A stretch of 64,000 bases of DNA. Origin: Mayfieldus sp963740555. Lineage in GTDB: Bacteria; Actinomycetota; Thermoleophilia; Solirubrobacterales; 70-9. Below the pieces are notes generated by a model. The model worked only from the letters and a program-made list of their open reading frames with translations. It was not told the DNA's origin and did no database searches. The translations under genes and the position numbers were made by a program. Each line of letters starts with the position of its first letter. The stretch's first letter is position 1. Shown here one piece after another: positions 24,139 through 32,251 of the stretch. The stretch lies in the NCBI GenBank assembly GCA_963740555.1, contig CAVUES010000010.1, forward strand, positions 154,247 through 218,246, read 5' to 3'.

Positions 24139-25154
24139 TCACCGCGCTGCCGCAGGCAAGCCTGAGCTCGAGCACCCGTTCCTTCTTCGACGCGGCGGGT
24201 CAGTTCTTCGGCCATCTCGCGGACATCTCCTGGGGGCCGCTGGTCCTGGCCTTGCTTTTCCTGTTGGCGATGTACCTGGCTCGCGCGCGCGCCTGGCAGA
24301 ACGTGCTTCACGCCGCCTATCCCGAGACCCGGGTGCCGTTCCGCGGCATCGCCGGCGCCTACCTGGCCGGCGCCGGGATCAACGCGGTGATCCCGGCCCG
24401 GGTCGGAGACGCGACCAAGATCCTGCTCGCCCGCGGTCAGATCCGGCGCTCGACCTATCCGGCGATCACTTCGTCGTTCCTCGTCCAATCGATCTTCGAC
24501 ACCGCCGCCGGGCTCCTGGTCCTCGTTTATGCGCTGACCCAGGGCCTGCTGCCGCGGCCCCCTGAGCTGCCCAACCTGCCGGCGTTCGACATCGCCTTCT
24601 GGGCCGCGCACCCGCAGCTGCTCGTCTTCGCGATCACGGTGCTCGGGGTCGGCTTTCTGGTCGTCTTCGCGATCGCCGCCCGCCGCGCGGAGCGGTTCTG
24701 GGATCGGATCAAGCAGGGGCTCGCGATTCTGTACGAGCCGCGTCGCTTCGTCCGCGAGGCCGTTTCCTGGCAGGCCGCCGGGTGGCTGTGCCGCTTCGCA
24801 GCATTCTGGTTCTTCCTCGAGGCATTCGGGATCGGGGGCTCGTTTCAGAACGTGATGCTGGTGATGAGCGTGCAGGCGATCTCGACGATGCTGCCATTCA
24901 CTCCCGGTGGGGCGGGTGCGCAGCAGGCGCTGCTGCTGGCGACCCTGGAGGGGCCGTCGCGGTCCGCGGTCCTCTCCTTCTCGGTCGGCACCCAGATCGC
25001 GATGGCCGCCTGGTCGGCCGTGCTCGGCTTCGCCGCCCTGCTGCTGATCTTTCGTACCACCAACTGGCGCGCCCTGATGGAGCGCGCCGAGACCGAAGCG
25101 CAGGAGGAGAAGGACCGGGAGGAGGCGGCAGAGAAGGCCGGCGCCCACGCTTGA
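24135..25154 (+). CDS. Flippase-like integral membrane protein (UPF0104 / LPG-synthase TM region)
   Basis: 339 residues from the GTG overlapping the previous stop; a longer open frame upstream is the shadow of DUF2804. About seven to eight membrane helices. GIAGAYLAGAGINAVIPARVGDATKILLARG is the UPF0104 signature (GxxxNxxxPxRxGD); SVQAISTMLPFTPGGAGAQQALLLATLEG is the second conserved block. Such proteins correspond to the membrane half of MprF and to AglD/YbhN-like proteins thought to flip lipids. The C-terminus is a charged helix (ERAETEAQEEKDREEAAEKAG). Works probably with the DUF2804 partner. Confidence 0.85.
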   Translation: MITALPQASLSSSTRSFFDAAGQFFGHLADISWGPLVLALLFLLAMYLARARAWQNVLHAAYPETRVPFRGIAGAYLAGAGINAVIPARVGDATKILLARGQIRRSTYPAITSSFLVQSIFDTAAGLLVLVYALTQGLLPRPPELPNLPAFDIAFWAAHPQLLVFAITVLGVGFLVVFAIAARRAERFWDRIKQGLAILYEPRRFVREAVSWQAAGWLCRFAAFWFFLEAFGIGGSFQNVMLVMSVQAISTMLPFTPGGAGAQQALLLATLEGPSRSAVLSFSVGTQIAMAAWSAVLGFAALLLIFRTTNWRALMERAETEAQEEKDREEAAEKAGAHA

Positions 25155-25173
25155 GCCCGGCGGAATCCGGCGC

Positions 25174-25833
25174 TCATCCCGGATAGATGCTGTTCAGCCG
25201 CCACTGCCAGGGCGGGCGCTCGCCAGCTGGGAAGCGGTACTGGTCGCGTCCCGGCAGCGTCTCCAGCGGCACCAGGTTCGGGTCGTCTTGCAACAGCACC
25301 CGGGTACGGCTTGCGGCGGCGACGTCGGTGGCGGTCGCCCGGCGGACCTGCCGCTCCCACCCAAGCCCCGGTCTGTAGAGCCAGTAGCTCAGCTCGACGT
25401 AACCGCGCGAGCGCCGCCGGTCGTCGATCGAAGTGAAGACGGTCGTGCGGCGCCCCGACGTGGTCAGGTGAAGCCCCTCGGGACCGACTCGCGGGACCGC
25501 GCAGCTCGGCTGGCGGCAGTAGCGGAAGTCGACCGGCACCAGGGGCAGGCCCGAGGGGTCAGGGCGGGTGGCCGGGGGCGGCGCCAGGGCGCGCGCCAAG
25601 CGGGCCAACGGCCAGCCGTAGGCGCGCACCAGCGGGTGATGGCGGCAGGCGTCAGGGAGACGGGGAGCGCAGGCCATGCGGCGCGCGATCGTCGCCCCGA
25701 TCGCCCGTCCTTGGTCGCTTGGGCCTGCGGCGAGGGCGGAGACGGCGGCGATGAACAGCAGCGCGATCAGCGCCACCAGTCCCGCCTGCTCGACGCTCGC
25801 CGCACCGCGCTCGCCCTGAATTGACCTCGCCAC
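25174..25833 (-). CDS. Flp/TadE-like N-terminal segment protein, unknown function
   Basis: 219 residues from the GTG at 25833, giving MARSIQGERGAASVEQAGLVALIALLFIAAVSALA, a class-III prepilin-like N-terminus (short basic leader, Gly/Ala, Glu five residues on, hydrophobic helix). The frame stays open to 25938 through a heptad repeat, which I exclude. The rest is soluble: Cys-containing HACRHH and YCRQPSCAVPRVG, then SRGYVELSYWLYRPGLGWERQVRRATATDVAAASRTRVLLQDDPNLVPLETLPGRDQYRFPAGERPPWQWRLNSIYPG. Possibly an exported pseudopilin-type protein. No tad genes are adjacent, so a pilus link is only suggestive. Confidence 0.6.
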   Translation of the reverse strand: MARSIQGERGAASVEQAGLVALIALLFIAAVSALAAGPSDQGRAIGATIARRMACAPRLPDACRHHPLVRAYGWPLARLARALAPPPATRPDPSGLPLVPVDFRYCRQPSCAVPRVGPEGLHLTTSGRRTTVFTSIDDRRRSRGYVELSYWLYRPGLGWERQVRRATATDVAAASRTRVLLQDDPNLVPLETLPGRDQYRFPAGERPPWQWRLNSIYPG

Positions 25834-25894
25834 CAGGTCCGCGACCGTAGGGCCGAACCGCGGACAAGTGACGCAACGAATGCGACCCCTCCCC

Positions 25895-25915
25895 GAATGA
25901 CGAATGACGAATGAC
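25895..25915. repeat. Heptad tandem repeat GAATGAC x3
   Basis: Three perfect 7-nt copies between the divergent genes at 25833 and 25956. On the minus strand the run GTCATTC ends in CGGGG, as do the other heptad arrays of the window. Confidence 0.85.
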
Positions 25916-25955
25916 GATCGGCTGGCGCCGCCCGCCACCGACTAACCTCTATTGC

Positions 25956-26225
25956 ATGGAAGGAACTCCATTTGGCATGTTTGGCGATCCTGAGGAGCTG
26001 CAGGCCCGGCTCAACGAGCTGGCCGAGCAGGCGCAGTCGTCGCAGAAGGTTGCCTGGGCCGACAACGCGATCCGGCTCGCGGTCGAGATGACCGTCGCGG
26101 CGATCAACCGGCTCGATCTGACCGGTGGAAGCGACGAGCAGGCGGTGCAGGTGCGCGACGCGATCCGGATCGTCTTCCCGGAGGCTGTGACGCTGGTTCG
26201 CGAGGCCCGCGAAGGCCTTGCCTAG
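25956..26225 (+). CDS. Small conserved hypothetical protein
   Basis: 89 residues from ATG: MEGTPFGMFGDPEELQARLNELAEQAQSSQKVAWADNAIRLAVEMTVAAINRLDL and a helical C-terminus PEAVTLVREAREGLA. All-helical, no membrane span, no motif I recognise. It ends 13 nt before the SDR start on the same strand, so it may share that transcript. High coding-like GC3 and a clean start support a real gene. Confidence 0.65.
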   Translation: MEGTPFGMFGDPEELQARLNELAEQAQSSQKVAWADNAIRLAVEMTVAAINRLDLTGGSDEQAVQVRDAIRIVFPEAVTLVREAREGLA

Positions 26226-26238
26226 CGGAGGCCACTGA

Positions 26239-27042
26239 GTGGCGCTGCCTGAGTCGAGCGAGGCATCGACCGCGCTGGTCACCGGTGCGTCGTCGGGGAT
26301 CGGCGCCGCGATCGCGACTTCCCTGGCCAGCCGGGGACACGCGTTGACCCTGGTCGCGCGGCGCGAGGACAGGCTCACCGAGCTGGCGACGCAGCTGCAC
26401 GAGAGCCACGGGGTGCGCACCGGCGTCATCGCCTGCGATCTCGCCGATGCGCCCGAGCGCGACCGCCTTGCCGCCAAGATCGCCGAGCTCGACCTCGACG
26501 TCGAGGTGCTGGTCAACAACGCCGGATTCGGGTCCGCTGGGAACTTCGTCGAGGCCGATCGCGAACGCCAGGTCGAGATGGTGAAGGTCAACTGCGAGAC
26601 CGTCGTCGACCTGAGCGGCCGCTACCTGCCGGAGATGGTGGGGCGCGGACGCGGCGCGGTGATCAACGTCGCCTCGATGGCCGCCTTCCAGCCTTTGCCC
26701 AAGAGCGCCACTTACGCCGCCAGCAAGGCCTTCGTACTGAGCTTCACTGAGGCGCTGCACCACGAGGTGAAGGGAGCCGGCGTGACCGTTACCGCCGTCT
26801 GCCCGGGCCCGGTGCGGACGGGGTTCATGAGCGCCGCGGGGATGGAGCGCACCGACGACACGCCGAACATCATCTGGACGTCCACCGAGGACGTCGCCGA
26901 GGAGGCGGTGAAGGCGGCGGAGGCGGGCAAGCGCGCCGTCGTCCCCGGAAGGCTGATGTACGCGGGCTCGTTGCTCGGCCGCTACTCGCCACGGAAGATC
27001 GTCCTGCCGCTCAGCAGCCGGATTTGGAGTCGAGTCGAGTAA
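26239..27042 (+). CDS. SDR-family oxidoreductase
   Basis: 267 residues, GTG start. Cofactor motif TGASSGIG at 15-22, basic pair after strand 2 (VARRED) favouring NADP(H), NNAG at 93-96, catalytic Ser146, Tyr159 and Lys163 (YAASK). The layout (HEVKGAGVTVTAVCPGPVRTGFMSAAGM; AEEAVKAAEAGKRAVVPGRLMYAGSLLGRYSP) fits the DltE/SadH-like ketoreductases of actinobacteria. Its end overlaps the alpha/beta-hydrolase-like gene by 19 nt. Substrate unknown. Confidence 0.9.
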   Translation: MALPESSEASTALVTGASSGIGAAIATSLASRGHALTLVARREDRLTELATQLHESHGVRTGVIACDLADAPERDRLAAKIAELDLDVEVLVNNAGFGSAGNFVEADRERQVEMVKVNCETVVDLSGRYLPEMVGRGRGAVINVASMAAFQPLPKSATYAASKAFVLSFTEALHHEVKGAGVTVTAVCPGPVRTGFMSAAGMERTDDTPNIIWTSTEDVAEEAVKAAEAGKRAVVPGRLMYAGSLLGRYSPRKIVLPLSSRIWSRVE

Positions 27043-27833
27043 GCGGTCCGCTGCTCCTCAACGGGGTGGAGCTGAGCTGGCGCGACCGCGGCGCCGGCCC
27101 CCCGCTCCTGTTGCTGCACGAGACCGCGGCGACGGCGGCGATCTGGGAGCCCCTGATCGAGGCGATCGGCGGCGAGGCACGGACGATCGCTCCCGATCGG
27201 CGCGGCTGGGGCGCCTCCGGCCAGCCCGAGCAGTACGCCGCGACGACCGTCGAGGAGCAGGCCGCGGATGGCGATGCGCTGCTGCGGGAGATCGACGCCG
27301 GACCGGCGGTTGTCTGCGGCGCAGGGCTCGGCGCGGTGGTCGCGCTCGAGCTGCTGCTGCGCCATCGCGACCTCGCCCGGGCGGCGGTCCTGATCGAGCC
27401 GCCCCTGCTGGCATTCCTGCCCGAGGCGACCCAGGGGCTGGCGGCGGATCGGCAGCTGATCGCCGAGGCTGTGAAGGGGGGAGGGCCGGAAGCGGCTGTC
27501 GACCTCTATCTGGCCGGCGGCCTCTCGCACCTGGGGCCAGGAGCGGAGCGGATCCCCGACGCGGTCGGCGCCGAGGCGCGCAAGCGCCCGCTCAGCCTCT
27601 TCGCCGAGCTCGGCGCGGTACCGGCCTGGTCGTTGCGACCCGCCGAGATGCTGGCCGCCGAAGCGCCGTCGCGAATCGTCGTCGGAGCGTCGACGCCCGA
27701 ACTGCTGCGGTCCGTGGCCGATCAGCTCGCGCTTCGGCTCGGCGCGAGCGAGCCGGTAGATCTGGGCGGCGAGGGGCTGCCGCACGTGGGCGCCGCACGC
27801 GGGCTGGCGGACGCGATCGGCGAGTTGCTCTAG
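27024..27833 (+). CDS. Alpha/beta-hydrolase-fold protein lacking the nucleophile Ser
   Basis: 269 residues, TTG start, overlapping the SDR. Fold landmarks are clear: HETAATAAIWEPLIEAI (oxyanion-loop region), TIAPDRRGWGASGQP, and the elbow VVCGAGLGAVVALELLLRH. At the elbow the usual G-x-S-x-G reads G-A-G-L-G (residues 99-103), so the nucleophile position is Gly101. Near the end LPHVGAARGLADAI could place the catalytic His. Without Ser, Cys or Asp at the elbow, ordinary esterase activity is not expected; binding or cofactor-free chemistry is possible. The SDR overlap suggests a joint pathway. Confidence 0.75.
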   Translation: MESSRVSGPLLLNGVELSWRDRGAGPPLLLLHETAATAAIWEPLIEAIGGEARTIAPDRRGWGASGQPEQYAATTVEEQAADGDALLREIDAGPAVVCGAGLGAVVALELLLRHRDLARAAVLIEPPLLAFLPEATQGLAADRQLIAEAVKGGGPEAAVDLYLAGGLSHLGPGAERIPDAVGAEARKRPLSLFAELGAVPAWSLRPAEMLAAEAPSRIVVGASTPELLRSVADQLALRLGASEPVDLGGEGLPHVGAARGLADAIGELL

Positions 27834-27839
27834 GCGGAC

Positions 27840-27962
27840 ACAACTTGCGGCGCCTTTGGCGCCTGACAGTAGTTCTTGGCCGGTGCCAGTTGGCGCCGGC
27901 ACGTGCATGTCAGGCTGCGCAGCAGCCGCAACGAGCTTGGGCCGCGGCGCAACGCCGCGGCC
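27840..27962. repeat. Multi-hairpin intergenic unit, copy 2 (between convergent genes)
   Basis: Same order of hairpins as at 7235-7346: ACTTGC followed by GGCGCC-ttt-GGCGCC and CTGAC, then GCCGGTGCCA/TGGCGCCGGC (one mismatch), GGCTGC-gca-GCAGCC, and a perfect 10-bp GGGCCGCGGC-gcaac-GCCGCGGCCC. The last hairpin shares CCGCGG-nGCAACG-CCGCGG with copy 1. It again sits between convergent stops (27833 and 27972). Confidence 0.8.
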
Positions 27963-27971
27963 CAACTTCCA

Positions 27972-28610
27972 TCACTCGAGCCTCAGCGTCAGCTCGAGGA
28001 CGCCCCCGCGCCCGGCCGCGGCCGCCCCCGTTTCCATCAGCGATGCAGCGAGCAGCACGATCGGAGTCGCCACTACGCTGATGACGGTGTCCATTGCCCT
28101 TTGCCACGGCCGCTGCGCGGGCGAGGCCTCGGCGTGCCCGAGGGCGCCGAGGGCGACGTTGCGCCCCCAGGTGAAGGAGTTCAGAAACGTCCCCCACATC
28201 GACGCGACGCTGGCCCCGGGACGCCAGCGCACCCGCCTCAGCTCCTGGTCGCGGTTCGATGCCAGCCGCCGCACCGCCTCCGGGGTGAACAGGTAGCGCG
28301 ACCGGGAGGCGATCGGCGCCCAGCCGCTGCCGCCCAGCGACGCTTGCAGGCTGGCGCGGTTGGCGATCCGGTAGCGAGGGTCGTCCCCGCCGGCGATCCG
28401 CAGCCGCTCGAGCGCCGCAAGCGCCTCGGTCGCGTCACCGGGCTCGCCGACCACTCCGAGCCCGCAGGCCTCGCAACGGCGAACGTTGCCGCCACCGGGT
28501 GCGGTCGCCCACCCGAAGAGCGGCTCGCCGCAGGCCGGACAGGGAGGGTTGCCGGGGCCGATCCCGGCCTCCAGCGGCACAGTGGCGGGACGAGCGCCTT
28601 CTGGCGACAC
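27972..28610 (-). CDS. Zinc-ribbon protein with C-terminal membrane segment
   Basis: 212 residues. Two CxxC pairs near the N-terminus (CPACGEPLFGW and RRCEACGLGVV) form a zinc ribbon. A central helical part (ASLQASLGGSGWAPIASRSRYLFTPEAVRRLASNRDQELRRVRWRPG) follows, then ASMWGTFLNSFTWGRNVALGALG and a likely membrane helix MDTVISVVATPIVLLAASLMETGAAAA. The opening resembles the ribbon part of some methyltransferase-associated proteins, but no methyltransferase motif is present. It shares a 1-nt overlap (TAATG) with the saccharopine-dehydrogenase-like gene upstream, so both are co-expressed. Function not recognised. Confidence 0.7.
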   Translation of the reverse strand: MSPEGARPATVPLEAGIGPGNPPCPACGEPLFGWATAPGGGNVRRCEACGLGVVGEPGDATEALAALERLRIAGGDDPRYRIANRASLQASLGGSGWAPIASRSRYLFTPEAVRRLASNRDQELRRVRWRPGASVASMWGTFLNSFTWGRNVALGALGHAEASPAQRPWQRAMDTVISVVATPIVLLAASLMETGAAAAGRGGVLELTLRLE

Positions 28611-29734
28611 TAACTGGGCGCGGCGGCGGGCTCGGGCAGGGCTTCGATTTCGTATTCGACACCGAAGCTCGAAAGCGAGTCGAGGAAAGCCGCCGAGTCA
28701 AAGGCCTGCGCGGGCGCCAGCGCGCCGGCATGGTCGAAGGAGGGGTCGGCGGCGAGCAGCGCTCCGTGTGAGATCGTGACCGCGGTCAGCCCGTAGACGT
28801 CCGTGCCGGTCACCGATCCGCGGCGGATACGAGATCCGGCCTGCGCCTCGCAGGCGACGACGAACTTGCTCTTGCGGCGGTCCTCCTCGCTTGGGCCCTC
28901 GGGCATGCGATTGATCACCGCACCGGCGGCGCGCCGCAAGGGCGTTCGCATCGCCAGGCCCAATGCCGGCATCGCCAGCGAGGCCATCGGTGGCGGCGGA
29001 AGCGCCATTCCGCTCAGCAGGGTCCGCACGCGGGCGGTCTCGATGTGCCTTGGCAGCGTCACCTGCTCGCCGGCCGGGTAGCGGAGCGTCCGCTTCTCAC
29101 CAATCGGCTGCGGGAACCGAAACCCACCGCCGTCGACCTTGCGCGATGCCGGCCGCCATCCCCCATCTCGCCACTCGACGTCGCCGCCCCGGAAGATCTC
29201 CAGCGCCGAGAGCGCCGTGCCTCGGGTGGGCCCGAAGCCGCCGACTCGGTAGGCGACCGTGACCTCATCGAGCGGCTCCATCCCCTCCGCGGTGAGGGTG
29301 GCGATCAGGTTCCCGGGAACGTAGTCGAATCCCATCGCGGTGACCAGCGCCGCGCCGCTTCGCTCGGCAGGCTCGCCGTAGCGGTCGAAAACCATCCTCA
29401 TGAAGGCCTGCTCGCCGGTCGTGTCCAGGTAGTGGGTGCCGGTCTCGACGGCCGCGGCGAGCACCGGCTCGCCGTGAAGCGTGAACGGCCCGGCGCAGGC
29501 GATTACCGCCGCGCACGGCTCCAGCAGCGAGCGCAGCGCCGCCGCGTCGTCCAGCGACGCGGCGACCGTCGGCAAAACCCCGAGTCGGGCCGACAGCGCG
29601 TCCAGCTTCTGCTGGCTGCGCCCGGCGATCACGAAGTCCGCCTCCCGGCGCCGCAGCTCCTCGGCGACCAGCGTGCCGGTGAAGCCGGTGGCGCCGTAAA
29701 CGGCGATCGGGCCCGCCTGTTTCGGGGATGCCAT
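28610..29734 (-). CDS. Saccharopine dehydrogenase-like / trans-acting enoyl reductase family protein
   Basis: 374 residues. N-terminal Rossmann motif YGATGFTGTLVAEELRRRE, then VIAGRSQQKLDALSARLG, the Sacchrp_dh_NADP pattern shared with mycobacterial Rv2449c and the trans-acting enoyl reductase Rv2953. VIACAGPFTLHGEPVLAAAVETGTHYLDTTGEQAFMRMVFDRYGEPAERSGAALVTAMGFDYVPGNL is the conserved middle. The C-terminal half is the substrate domain. Cytosolic, NADP-dependent; substrate perhaps a polyketide- or lipid-bound double bond, by family only. Divergent from the CBS-domain gene with just 20 nt between starts. Confidence 0.85.
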   Translation of the reverse strand: MASPKQAGPIAVYGATGFTGTLVAEELRRREADFVIAGRSQQKLDALSARLGVLPTVAASLDDAAALRSLLEPCAAVIACAGPFTLHGEPVLAAAVETGTHYLDTTGEQAFMRMVFDRYGEPAERSGAALVTAMGFDYVPGNLIATLTAEGMEPLDEVTVAYRVGGFGPTRGTALSALEIFRGGDVEWRDGGWRPASRKVDGGGFRFPQPIGEKRTLRYPAGEQVTLPRHIETARVRTLLSGMALPPPPMASLAMPALGLAMRTPLRRAAGAVINRMPEGPSEEDRRKSKFVVACEAQAGSRIRRGSVTGTDVYGLTAVTISHGALLAADPSFDHAGALAPAQAFDSAAFLDSLSSFGVEYEIEALPEPAAAPS

Positions 29735-29754
29735 GCTGGCGATACGGTACCGCC

Positions 29755-30201
29755 GTGCAGCTGCGAGAGATCATGACCGCCGGAGTGGTGACCGCCTCCG
29801 CGGACGTCAGCGCATCCGAGGTCGCGCAGCGGATGCGCGATCACAACGTCGGCTCGGTGGTAATCGTCGAGCCCGATGGCTTGCCGATCGCGATGGTCAC
29901 CGATCGCGACCTGGCGATGCGCGTGCTCGCCGACGGCTCCGACCCCTACACGCCAATCGGCGAGCGGGTGACCCGCCCGCTGGTCAGCGGCGACCCCGAC
30001 ATGGAGCTCGAGGAGGCTGCCGCGTTGATGGTCCAGCACCGCGTTCGCCGGCTGCCGGTCGTCGACGCCGGCGAGCTGGTTGGGATCGTCACCCTCGACG
30101 ACATCGCGGTGCGGACCGGAAACCTCGAGGTGGCCCAGCGGATGACGCGGGAGGTCATCGAGGGCGCACTCCCCCAGTTCTTCTTTCACGAGCGCGGCTG
30201 A
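29755..30201 (+). CDS. CBS-domain protein
   Basis: 148 residues from the GTG before QLREIMTAGVVTASADVSASE; the in-frame ATG at 29728 overlaps the divergent gene's start. Two CBS motifs in tandem: VTASADVSASEVAQRMRDHNVGSVVIVEPDGLPIAMVTDRDLAMRVL and SGDPDMELEEAAALMVQHRVRRLPVVDAGELVGIVTLDDIAV, the Bateman module that binds adenosyl nucleotides. The tail LPQFFFHERG is short, so it works as a stand-alone sensor. First of three overlapping genes (TGATG to the next). Confidence 0.9.
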   Translation: MQLREIMTAGVVTASADVSASEVAQRMRDHNVGSVVIVEPDGLPIAMVTDRDLAMRVLADGSDPYTPIGERVTRPLVSGDPDMELEEAAALMVQHRVRRLPVVDAGELVGIVTLDDIAVRTGNLEVAQRMTREVIEGALPQFFFHERG

Positions 30202-30437
30202 TGAACGACGATCGCACCCCGGCGGCGCCGTCGCGCGCCACGCTCACCCCGACCCAGCGCCGCAATCGCGAGCGCGCCGAGTCGTTGATCGGGGTGATGG
30301 CGCCTTTCCTGGACCTGCTGCTGGCGGTTGGCGACCGGATCTCGCGGATCGCCGAGCCGCAGGACCACGAGTACTACCCGGTCCGCGCCGACGAGCTGCC
30401 GGGCGAGGACCGACGCAGCGCCGCGACGGGCGACTGA
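30201..30437 (+). CDS. Small hypothetical protein in CBS operon
   Basis: 78 residues: MNDDRTPAAPSRATLTPTQRRNRERAESLIGVMAPFLDLLLAVGDRISRIAEPQDHEYYPVRADELPGEDRRS. Basic N-terminus, one amphipathic helix, acidic tail. Its ATG overlaps the CBS stop by 1 nt and its stop is followed by the GTG of the next gene, so it is translated in series. Not recognised; could be a small adaptor between the CBS sensor and the membrane protein that follows. Confidence 0.65.
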   Translation: MNDDRTPAAPSRATLTPTQRRNRERAESLIGVMAPFLDLLLAVGDRISRIAEPQDHEYYPVRADELPGEDRRSAATGD

Positions 30438-30438
30438 G

Positions 30439-31290
30439 GTGGACCCGAGTCAGATCCTCGAGCGCGAGCGGCGCTGGGCCACCCCTGTCGCCTTGCTGTC
30501 GATCCTCGCCGTGGTGCTTTTCGCGGTCCAGCTGGTGCTGCTTGCACGGAGCTACAGCGGCAATGGCAACGCCGAGTTGCTGCGCGACATCGACAAGGAC
30601 TCGAGCACGATCGTGTTCGCCTATCTGATCCGCGGGATCGGATCGGCGCTATTGGTGGCCCCGCTCGTCTACCTGTTTCAGGCCGCCCAGGCTCGCAGCG
30701 AAACGATGCGGGGGCAGCTGATCGGGCTGACGATCGCCGGGCCCTTGTTCCTGGCTGCGTTCGCGATCGTCACCGGCATAGTGCTGCACAACGCCGGCCC
30801 TGACTTCGTCGCGATCATGAAGGCAAAGCACGCCTTGGGGACCGGCGACCACGCGAACTCGGTGGCGCAGAACGTGATCGGCGACCAGTCGCTGAGCGGT
30901 CTCACGGTCGGCTTCGGAATCGCCGGGACGATCGGCTTCGCCGTCGCTTTGGCGTACACCTGCTTTCACGCGATGAGGGTCGGCTTGCTGACCCGCTTCT
31001 GGGGCTCGGTGGGAGTTGCGCTTGGGGTCGCGTCGATCCTCGTCCTCCAGTACACGCTGCTGTGGATCGCCTACCTCGGCTTGTTGATTGGAGGGTGGTT
31101 GCCGGGGGGCCGCCCGCCCGCCTGGGCCGCCGGGAAGGCGGTTCCCTGGCCGACTCCGGGCGAGAAGGCGGCGCAGTCGCTGGAGGCCGAGGACGAAGAC
31201 GGCGATGGCGACGGCGGCGATCAGGAGGATGGCGAAATCGGGACCGTCGCCAATCCGGTCCGCCGCCGCAAGCGAAAGCGCCGCCAGTGA
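30439..31290 (+). CDS. Integral membrane protein with charged C-terminal tail
   Basis: 283 residues from GTG. About five hydrophobic helices: VALLSILAVVLFAVQLVLLA, STIVFAYLIRGIGSALLVAPLVYLF, LIGLTIAGPLFLAAFAIVTGIVLH, LTVGFGIAGTIGFAVALAYTCF and VGVALGVASILVLQYTLLWIAYLGLLIGG. After that come WPTPGEKAAQSLEAEDEDGDGDGGDQEDGE and a basic end RRRKRKRRQ, a switch from acidic to basic. Last gene of the CBS cluster. I do not know the family's function; membrane location is certain. Confidence 0.75.
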   Translation: MDPSQILERERRWATPVALLSILAVVLFAVQLVLLARSYSGNGNAELLRDIDKDSSTIVFAYLIRGIGSALLVAPLVYLFQAAQARSETMRGQLIGLTIAGPLFLAAFAIVTGIVLHNAGPDFVAIMKAKHALGTGDHANSVAQNVIGDQSLSGLTVGFGIAGTIGFAVALAYTCFHAMRVGLLTRFWGSVGVALGVASILVLQYTLLWIAYLGLLIGGWLPGGRPPAWAAGKAVPWPTPGEKAAQSLEAEDEDGDGDGGDQEDGEIGTVANPVRRRKRKRRQ

Positions 31291-31306
31291 ACCCGGCGCC
31301 GCGCCG

Positions 31307-32116
31307 CTAGCCGCAGGGCTTCCAGGGCTGGGCGGTCAGCGCGTATGACTTGCGGATCGAGCTGAACCGCAGCGTCTTCGCCCGCTCGCAGTACTTGCTC
31401 GGCGCGATCTCGTACTCGGCTTCGAACACCGCCTTGCCGGCCCTGACAAAGGGAGAGAAGCGCCCGCACTCGTGGTACTGGAAGCACTGCTCGACGACCG
31501 CGAAGTCGAAGCTCCCCTCAAGCTGCCTGGCCTGCTCGGGGTCGTTCTTGAGCGCCACCGACATCCCGCGGCTGTGCACCTGCCTGGCGACCCAGTCGTT
31601 GAAGCGGAGCTGGTCTTTGGCGGTGAGCGGGAAGCCGGTCGGGTTGGTGTAGCCGCTCACGTTGTCCGGCTCCACGGCGTCGAAGCCCTTGCGCTTGCAC
31701 ATGTCGAAGCGCTTCTTCAAGGGCGGCGCGATCAGGTGGATCTTGCGGATGTCCATCCAGCGCTCGCTGGGAAAACCCTGGTAGCGCTTGCCGATCACCG
31801 ACTTCGGGAATTTGTCCTTGTCGGGCCTGTAGTTCTCCCAGGAGCCGACGTCCAGATAGCAGATCGCCTTGCGCCCCTGCGAATGGAGCTTGGCGACGAC
31901 CTTCTTGGAGACGAAGAAGCCGTCGACCTCGTAGACGTCGGCCGGGACCGAGGTGTCGATCCTGCCCTGGAGCTGCCATTGCCAGGGCGCCGTTGTCGGC
32001 GCGGGGTGCCAGAGGTCCACGGCCGCGGCACTCGAGTCGCTGCTCCCACAGCCGAGCAGCACTGCCAGGGCCAACGGCGCGAGCGCAAAGAGGGCGAGGC
32101 TGAATCGGACCTTCAT
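31307..32116 (-). CDS. GH114-family endo-alpha-1,4-polygalactosaminidase-like lipoprotein
   Basis: 269 residues. Lipobox with LAVLLGC, acylated Cys23, so a lipid-anchored outer protein. Core of a (beta/alpha)8 fold typical of GH114 (TM1410-like): WHPAPTTAPWQWQLQG, ADVYEVDGFFVSKKVVAKLHSQGRKAICYLDVGSWENYRPDK, RWMDIRKI, GFDAVEPDNVSGYTNPTGFPLTAKDQLRFNDWVARQVHSRGMSVALKNDPEQ, FDFAVVEQCFQYHECG. The conserved acidic residues in YLDVG and EPDN are likely catalytic. Degrades a galactosamine-containing exopolysaccharide in characterised members; here the target is unknown. Confidence 0.88.
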   Translation of the reverse strand: MKVRFSLALFALAPLALAVLLGCGSSDSSAAAVDLWHPAPTTAPWQWQLQGRIDTSVPADVYEVDGFFVSKKVVAKLHSQGRKAICYLDVGSWENYRPDKDKFPKSVIGKRYQGFPSERWMDIRKIHLIAPPLKKRFDMCKRKGFDAVEPDNVSGYTNPTGFPLTAKDQLRFNDWVARQVHSRGMSVALKNDPEQARQLEGSFDFAVVEQCFQYHECGRFSPFVRAGKAVFEAEYEIAPSKYCERAKTLRFSSIRKSYALTAQPWKPCG

Positions 32117-32251
32117 TCGGCGCCGATCCTACGTGTGAATATGCTCGACGTCCTGGTGACCTCCTACCCGACGATCGCCGACGACCTGCCGGCGTTCATG
32201 CGCGAGCCGATCGGGCGGAGGGCGCCGAAGAGCCGGCCGCGAGCTAGTGCC
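32117..32251 (+). other. Gap between GH114 and cupredoxin genes
   Basis: An ATG at 32140 opens a frame MLDVLVTSYPTIADDLPAFMREPIG that runs on into the antisense of the cupredoxin gene. It looks like a remnant start of some lost gene, but length and the absence of a stop of its own make it unsupported. No other signal seen. Confidence 0.3.
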
